NCBI GenBank assembly: GCA_964482135.1
Contig: CAYZWF010000057.1
Location: 1 to 8,950, forward strand
Reading direction: 5' to 3'
DNA from: UBA11136 sp964482135
GTDB lineage: Bacteria; Pseudomonadota; Alphaproteobacteria; UBA11136
Length of the DNA stretch: 8,950 nucleotides
Under the pieces are notes generated by a model. The model was not told where the DNA came from, ran no database searches, and saw only the letters and a list, made by a program, of their open reading frames with translations. Below, in pieces: positions 5,386 to 8,950 of the stretch (position 1 is its first letter; each line of letters opens with the position of its first letter). A program made the position numbers and the translations under genes.

Positions 5386-6633
5386 ATGGAACCCTTTACC
5401 GGATTTTTTCTTTTCGTTCTGTTCGCGTCGCTGGGCCTGGAATTGTGGCTCGGCGCACGCCAGATTGTCCGGGTCGGTGCCCACCGCGCCGCCGTGCCGG
5501 AGGATTTCAAGGCCAGCATCCCGTTGCCGGATCACCAGAAAGCGGCCGATTACACAATCGCCAAGACCCGCCTCAACCTTTTGGCGCTGCCTTACGGGGC
5601 CATGCTGCTTCTGGTCTGGACCCCGGGCGGCGGCATTGACCTTCTCGACGGCCTGTGGCGGGATTCGGATATCCCCGGGCTTTTACAGGGGACAGGCGTC
5701 CTACTCTCTCTTCTTGTGGTGGGCAGCGTGTTGCGGCTTCCCTTTGCCCTCTATGGCACCTTCGTGCTTGAGGAACGGTTCGGATTCAATCGCAGCAGCG
5801 CCACGGTTTTCCTTTCCGATTTTCTGAAATCCCTTCTCCTCCTTCTGGTTATCGGAACGCCGCTTGTCTGTCTTGTTCTGTGGCTGATGCAAACATCCCA
5901 AGGTGCCTGGTGGTTTTATGTGTGGGTGGTCTGGATCTGTTTTATGCTTCTCAAGCTGTGGCTCTTCCCCCGCCTCATTGCGCCCCTGTTCAATAAATTC
6001 ACGCCCCTGGAGGATGAAGCACTGAAGACGCGGATCGGAAGGCTCGCCGAAAAATGCGGTTTTGTGCTGAAAGAGATATTCGTTATGGACGGTTCACGGC
6101 GCTCCTCTCATGGCAACGCCTATTTCACCGGTTTTGGACGGAGCAAGCGTATCGTCTTTTTCGATACGCTTCTCACGGCTCTGGGAGAGGAGGAAATTGA
6201 AGCCGTGCTGGCTCATGAACTGGGCCATTTTAACCGTCACCATGTGCCGAAGCTTTTCACCGCCTCGGCCCTTCTCGCCCTGGCCGGGTTGATGGTTCTC
6301 GGCTGGTTGGCGGATACCCATTGGTTTTATTCCGGCCTGGGGGTCAGCCAGCCTTCGATGCATGTGGCGCTGGCGTTGTTCATGCTTGTGGCGCCGGTGT
6401 TCATGGCATTTATTAGCCCCCTGACATCTCTCTTGTCGCGCCGGTTTGAATACGAAGCGGATAGCTATGCCGCCGCCAACAGCGATGCGGCGGTGCTGGC
6501 CCAGGCGCTGGTAAAACTCTATCAGGATAATGCCAGCACCCTGACCCCCGACCCCCTCTACTCCGCCTTCTATCATTCTCATCCCCCTCCGGCCATCAGG
6601 CTGGCCCGCCTCAAACGGCTAGCGGCGGGGTGA
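5386..6633 (+). CDS. M48 family membrane metallopeptidase (Ste24/CAAX protease 1-like)
   Basis: This is a 415-residue zinc metallopeptidase of the inner membrane. The zinc motif HELGH is at 277-281 (VLAHELGHFNRHH), and the third ligand is probably Glu355 in FEYEADSYAA. About seven hydrophobic segments are visible (near 1-22, 62-82, 100-125, 147-170, 176-197, 290-308 and 325-343), and GNAYFTGFGRSKRIVFFDTL before the zinc site is a Ste24 hallmark. The C-terminal region also fits the family (SHPPPAIRLARL). The start at ATG 5386 has AGAGGTG at 5372-5378 with seven-base spacing; a TTG at 5365 is less likely. It lies 26 bases after serC and appears to be the last gene of the pqq unit. Bacteria lack CAAX prenylation, so the substrate is unknown; protein quality control or peptide processing are possible roles. 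Confidence 0.93.
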   Translation: MEPFTGFFLFVLFASLGLELWLGARQIVRVGAHRAAVPEDFKASIPLPDHQKAADYTIAKTRLNLLALPYGAMLLLVWTPGGGIDLLDGLWRDSDIPGLLQGTGVLLSLLVVGSVLRLPFALYGTFVLEERFGFNRSSATVFLSDFLKSLLLLLVIGTPLVCLVLWLMQTSQGAWWFYVWVVWICFMLLKLWLFPRLIAPLFNKFTPLEDEALKTRIGRLAEKCGFVLKEIFVMDGSRRSSHGNAYFTGFGRSKRIVFFDTLLTALGEEEIEAVLAHELGHFNRHHVPKLFTASALLALAGLMVLGWLADTHWFYSGLGVSQPSMHVALALFMLVAPVFMAFISPLTSLLSRRFEYEADSYAAANSDAAVLAQALVKLYQDNASTLTPDPLYSAFYHSHPPPAIRLARLKRLAAG

Positions 6634-6634
6634 T

Positions 6635-6694
6635 TCCCGCGGATACCCCCGCGGATACCCCCGCGGATACCCTCGCGGATACCCCCGCGGATAC
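6635..6694. repeat. Five tandem copies of a 12-bp GC-rich unit
   Basis: Five contiguous 12-base units of the form CCCCGCGGATAC begin one base after the stop of the M48 gene. The first unit starts with T and the fourth carries CCTC in place of CCCC; the others are identical. Each contains the self-complementary CCGCGG, so neighbouring units can pair with one another to form hairpins. The unit length is a multiple of three, but the repeats lie beyond the stop codon and no start codon places them in a gene. They sit at the convergent junction and might limit read-through, although no T tract follows directly. Confidence 0.9.
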
Positions 6695-6774
6695 CGAGGA
6701 GTCCTTACCTTTATTTTATGGCGGCCTGATTACGGGAATCCTTAAGCCGCACTCTCCTACGGAGACGGATTCGT

Positions 6775-7671
6775 CTATTGCGCCGCCGGAGGTGTAGCGC
6801 GTTCCCACTCCACGGGAAAACTGGCCAGTCCCGGCTTTCTGTGTTCCCGTAATTTTTGTTCCTCGGCGCGCTGGAACATGAGCCGCGCCTTGGCTTTATC
6901 CACGGGGATAAAGCCACCACCGCGCACCAGGGTGCCCGCATAAAGCTGGCCTAAAAGGATGGAGGCAATGGAACTTCCGGAGTTGGATGCATCGACCAGC
7001 ATTGCCAGCCCCTTGGGCTGATTGGCGGGTACGCTTCTGCCGGTGATCAGGCTCATGGCCAGTTTTGTGACGGCAAGGGAATCGCCGTGTTCGGCTCCCC
7101 TCATCAGCCATTTCTGGCTTTCCTCGTTACTCTGGGAGACGCCGCGCCCCTTGGCGTAGAGCGTGCCCAGCGCCGCCATGGCTTGGCCGTTCCCCCGGTT
7201 GGCGGCCTGAAGGAGCAAGGCGGCGGCATGGGCATCATCGGGCGGGCCGCCCATGCCTTCAAGATACATGTTTGCCAGATGCACGGTGGCGAAGGTGTCG
7301 CCGCGTTCGCTCGCCAGCCCCAGCCATTGGCGGGCCTGGGCCAGATTCTGGGTCACGCCACGTCCCGCCAGATAGGACAGCCCGAGGTTACGGATGGCGC
7401 TGAGATCGCCTTTCTCCGCGGCTTTTTTGAACCATTTCACGGCGGTCTCGGGGTCTTTTTGCACCCCATAGCCATTGGCGTATCCCACGCCCAGCCGCCC
7501 CATGGCAAAACCGTCTCCCTGTTGCGCGGCCTCCAGGAACAGCTCCATGGCCTTGGCGTCGTTTCTTTCCCTTCCTTGTCCCGTGGCATAGTTCAGGGCC
7601 AGTTCGGTAAGGGCGCCGGTGGATGCGGCGGGGACGCCCGTATTTTGCGGCGGTGGCGCCTGTTCCGGCAC
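6775..7671 (-). CDS. Sel1-like repeat (SLR) protein, probable lipoprotein body
   Basis: This frame encodes seven consecutive Sel1-like repeats of about 36 residues, each with the pattern LG-x-x-Y-x-x-G-x-G-V ... A-x-x-W-x-x-x-A-x-x-G-x-x-x-A; repeats two (LGVGYANGYGV) and three (LGLSYLAGRGV) are the clearest, while the sixth and seventh are weaker. Such arrays form helical solenoids that bind other proteins. The only start in this frame is GTG at 7671, which falls just after a lipobox-like LVATSACG in the same frame, meaning the true start must lie further upstream in another frame (see the 7672-7742 entry). The C-terminus after the repeats (from about residue 265) is charged and ends in TPPAAQ. 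It is convergent with the M48 gene. The protein is probably envelope-located; its partner is unknown. Confidence 0.88.
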   Translation of the reverse strand: MPEQAPPPQNTGVPAASTGALTELALNYATGQGRERNDAKAMELFLEAAQQGDGFAMGRLGVGYANGYGVQKDPETAVKWFKKAAEKGDLSAIRNLGLSYLAGRGVTQNLAQARQWLGLASERGDTFATVHLANMYLEGMGGPPDDAHAAALLLQAANRGNGQAMAALGTLYAKGRGVSQSNEESQKWLMRGAEHGDSLAVTKLAMSLITGRSVPANQPKGLAMLVDASNSGSSIASILLGQLYAGTLVRGGGFIPVDKAKARLMFQRAEEQKLREHRKPGLASFPVEWERATPPAAQ

Positions 7672-7742
7672 GCCACAGGCGGAGGTTGCGACAAGCAGTG
7701 CTCCCCAAAGGAGAGGCGAGAGAAAGCGTGAAAAAGCTTCAT
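7672..7742 (-). pseudogene. Lipoprotein signal peptide of the Sel1 gene, split by a one-base frameshift
   Basis: Read from the ATG at 7742, the frame begins MKLFHAFSRLS and then runs out of frame with the Sel1 body. The body frame reads LLWGALLVATSACG just before its GTG, a typical lipoprotein signal core with a cleavage-site cysteine, but it has no start codon after an in-frame TAA (just upstream of 7742). ATG 7742 and GTG 7671 are 71 bases apart; one additional base near 7707-7715 (the CTCTCCTTTGGGG stretch) would join them into a single normal signal peptide. Either the gene is disrupted or the sequence has a missing base. Confidence 0.7.
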
Positions 7743-8193
7743 GGCCGGATTAATGCGATTCCAGTGGAATGAGGAAGTTTACGGCGCTTTCACATCCTGA
7801 ACGTTCCGGCATCCGAGAGCAAGCCGCCCGCCATGATCCCGGCGCGGGAATCTTGCCGTTTTCCCACCCGGCTGTGGGCAAGGTGTTCCTGTTTTCGGGG
7901 CTTAACGAACTCCGGGCGCAAGTTATACTTGAAAGGAGTGATCAAACTTCCAATTTTCGATTATATCCGTTTGCATAGTCCCTTTGCATAGTCCCTTTGC
8001 ATAGTCCCAAGGCATCTTAAGGGCCGGAATTCCGATCCAATTCCGTTAAATCTTTATCTCCTTGGGTAGGGGGGATAGGGCTTTTCTATCTACTATAAGA
8101 TGTTTAAATATCAGTAATTACAACTTATTGTTCGGCAGATACCCTTTTTAACAAAAGTAATTTTAATTTCACGGTGCCAAAACTCCATACAGC
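7743..8193. other. Intergenic region before the HPt gene
   Basis: This 451-base spacer separates the divergent Sel1 and HPt genes. An open frame of 69 codons at 7769-7978 has no recognisable features and looks spurious. The second half is AT-rich. It holds a 3 x 13-bp tandem repeat (7970-8008), a possible -10 element TATACT at 7924-7929, another, TATAAG, at 8094-8099, and a short inverted repeat GATAG/CTATC (8074-8078 and 8086-8090). No convincing -35 partner was found for either -10 candidate. No RNA gene is recognised. Confidence 0.6.
7970..8008. repeat. Three tandem copies of a 13-bp unit
   Basis: TTTGCATAGTCCC occurs three times in a row without any mismatch, in the intergenic region about 190 bases before the HPt gene. 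The unit is not a multiple of three and lies in no credible gene. Iterated binding sites or recent replication slippage are both possible. Confidence 0.95.
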
Positions 8194-8763
8194 ATGTCCG
8201 ACAGCAAAAAGAATATCATTGAACAGCTGAATGCCCAGCGTTCCGCCTTCGCGGGAACGCTGAATTCTCGCTTACACGAAATGGAAGATTCTTTTTCCGG
8301 GATTGTTTCCGGGAAAAAGTGGAGCCAGATTGTCGAAAGTGTTGAGTCACTGCGGGCCCAGGCGCACAAGCTGACGGGAAGCGCCGGGACATTCGGCATG
8401 TCCGATATTTCAGATGCGGCGCGCCAGGTGGAAGATGCCTGTGATGCGCTGTGCCGGACGAGGAAGCCTCTTTCAAAGAAAAGATTCAAAAAGCTTGAGA
8501 CGAATATGGCCGGGGTGAAGGCCAGTATCGCGGCGAGCCATTCGGACACCATCTCGGATATTCACGAATTCGATGTCCTGTCGAAAAAACAGGCACGCGC
8601 CCATGCCGGCGAAACCGTTCTTATTGTTGATGACGATCAGGCGTTCCTGAACGCAATGGAAATCCACCCGGCTCTTCACAAAAATTTCACCGAACCGCAA
8701 CATAGTTGGCATTCTTTGTCTCCAAAAAACAGGGGAACCCTTTTGCGTGGGACGATAGAGTGA
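8194..8763 (+). CDS. HPt domain protein with a truncated receiver domain
   Basis: The 189-residue product contains a histidine phosphotransfer domain at about 10-112. The phospho-accepting His58 lies in the clear motif AHKLTGSAGTFG, followed by helical sequence (ISDAARQVEDACDAL). After a linker, a response-regulator receiver domain begins at about 141 with TVLIVDDDQAFLNAM, including the acidic Asp146-148. Only about 48 residues remain, and after residue 156 the sequence (IHPALHKNFTEPQHSWHSL) no longer looks like a receiver; the phospho-acceptor Asp and the later Lys are missing. The HPt half looks functional, able to take part in a phosphorelay, while the receiver is probably a deletion remnant. 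The ATG at 8194 has no ribosome site and no upstream alternative. The stop lies four bases before the acyltransferase start. Confidence 0.8.
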   Translation: MSDSKKNIIEQLNAQRSAFAGTLNSRLHEMEDSFSGIVSGKKWSQIVESVESLRAQAHKLTGSAGTFGMSDISDAARQVEDACDALCRTRKPLSKKRFKKLETNMAGVKASIAASHSDTISDIHEFDVLSKKQARAHAGETVLIVDDDQAFLNAMEIHPALHKNFTEPQHSWHSLSPKNRGTLLRGTIE

Positions 8764-8767
8764 GCAC

Positions 8768-8950
8768 ATGACGGAATGGACACAGACGTCCCCGGCCGGG
8801 GGTCATGACTTCGAGGTGCGTCTGGCCCAAAGCCCGCACGAAGTGGAAGCGGCGCAACGGCTGAGGTATCGCGCTTTTTACGAGGGCACGGGGCTGCCCC
8901 CGGGAGGGTATATCAAACGGGCGGGGCGGGATTTCACCAACCGGGATTTC
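8768..8950 (+). CDS. olsB: OlsB-like N-acyltransferase, N-terminal part (runs off right edge)
   Basis: Sixty-one codons are visible from ATG 8768 to the window end. FEVRLAQSPHEVEAAQRLRY at about 15-34, continuing RAFYE, matches the start of the GNAT-like OlsB family (ornithine-acyl-ACP N-acyltransferase), which makes lyso-ornithine lipid from ornithine and 3-hydroxyacyl-ACP. The later RDFTNRDF fits the segment before the family's conserved acidic and histidine region, which is beyond the edge. It begins four bases after the HPt gene and may be co-transcribed with it; a GAGTGAG just upstream is a modest ribosome site. The same family includes related haemolysin-like acyltransferases, so the substrate is not certain. 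No olsA is visible. Confidence 0.65.
   Translation, partial: MTEWTQTSPAGGHDFEVRLAQSPHEVEAAQRLRYRAFYEGTGLPPGGYIKRAGRDFTNRDF

Noticed and set aside
6635..6694. CRISPR-like array
   Set aside because: The units are 12 bases and directly adjacent with no spacers, so this is a simple tandem repeat.
6745..6775. Short TCTCC/GGAGA hairpin at the convergent junction as a terminator
   Set aside because: Only five base pairs and no T tract on either strand.
7087..7731. Plus-strand open frame of 214 codons opposite the Sel1 gene
   Set aside because: Antisense shadow; the repeated pattern in it mirrors the Sel1 repeats on the minus strand.
7769..7978. Open frame of 69 codons upstream of the HPt gene
   Set aside because: No recognisable motif, membrane segment or convincing ribosome site; it ends inside the 13-bp repeat array.

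Overview
This is a window from a Gram-negative proteobacterium, moderately GC-rich in its genes, with two AT-rich intergenic islands (about 1720-1990 and 7920-8190). The evidence is a pqq operon, outer-membrane and lipid genes (a lipid A N-domain protein with an ArnC-like glycosyltransferase, and an OlsB-like acyltransferase), a Sel1-repeat lipoprotein and an HPt phosphorelay protein. PqqA and SerC resemble gammaproteobacterial forms more than typical alphaproteobacterial ones, but the class cannot be settled from this sequence alone.

Layout. 1-1402, minus strand: a GT2 glycosyltransferase (1402-653) overlaps a small lipid A biosynthesis N-domain membrane protein (660-325), followed by the start of a coiled-coil protein (235 to beyond the left edge). 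1403-1990: a 588-base divergent spacer with a G8/C8 hairpin and an AT-rich leader. 1991-6633, plus strand: a compact run of pqqA, an attenuator-type hairpin, pqqD, pqqE, a 32-codon membrane peptide gene, a stand-alone PuuD-type membrane domain, serC and a Ste24-like M48 membrane metallopeptidase. From pqqD onward the genes overlap or lie 2-26 bases apart. 6634-6774: convergent junction with a 5 x 12-bp tandem repeat. 6775-7742, minus strand: a Sel1-repeat lipoprotein whose signal peptide is separated from the body by an apparent one-base frameshift. 7743-8193: spacer with a 3 x 13-bp tandem repeat. 8194-8763, plus strand: an HPt protein with a truncated receiver domain, followed directly by the start of an OlsB-like N-acyltransferase that runs off the right edge.

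How the genes fit together. PqqA is the ribosomally made precursor; PqqD presents it to the radical-SAM enzyme PqqE, which cross-links Glu16 and Tyr20. pqqB and pqqC, needed to finish PQQ, are not in the window, so the pathway must be completed elsewhere or differently. The most interesting part is the downstream group: a tiny membrane peptide, an isolated PuuD-type membrane domain, a PLP aminotransferase and a membrane protease in what looks like the same transcription unit. Their roles in PQQ biology are inference only.
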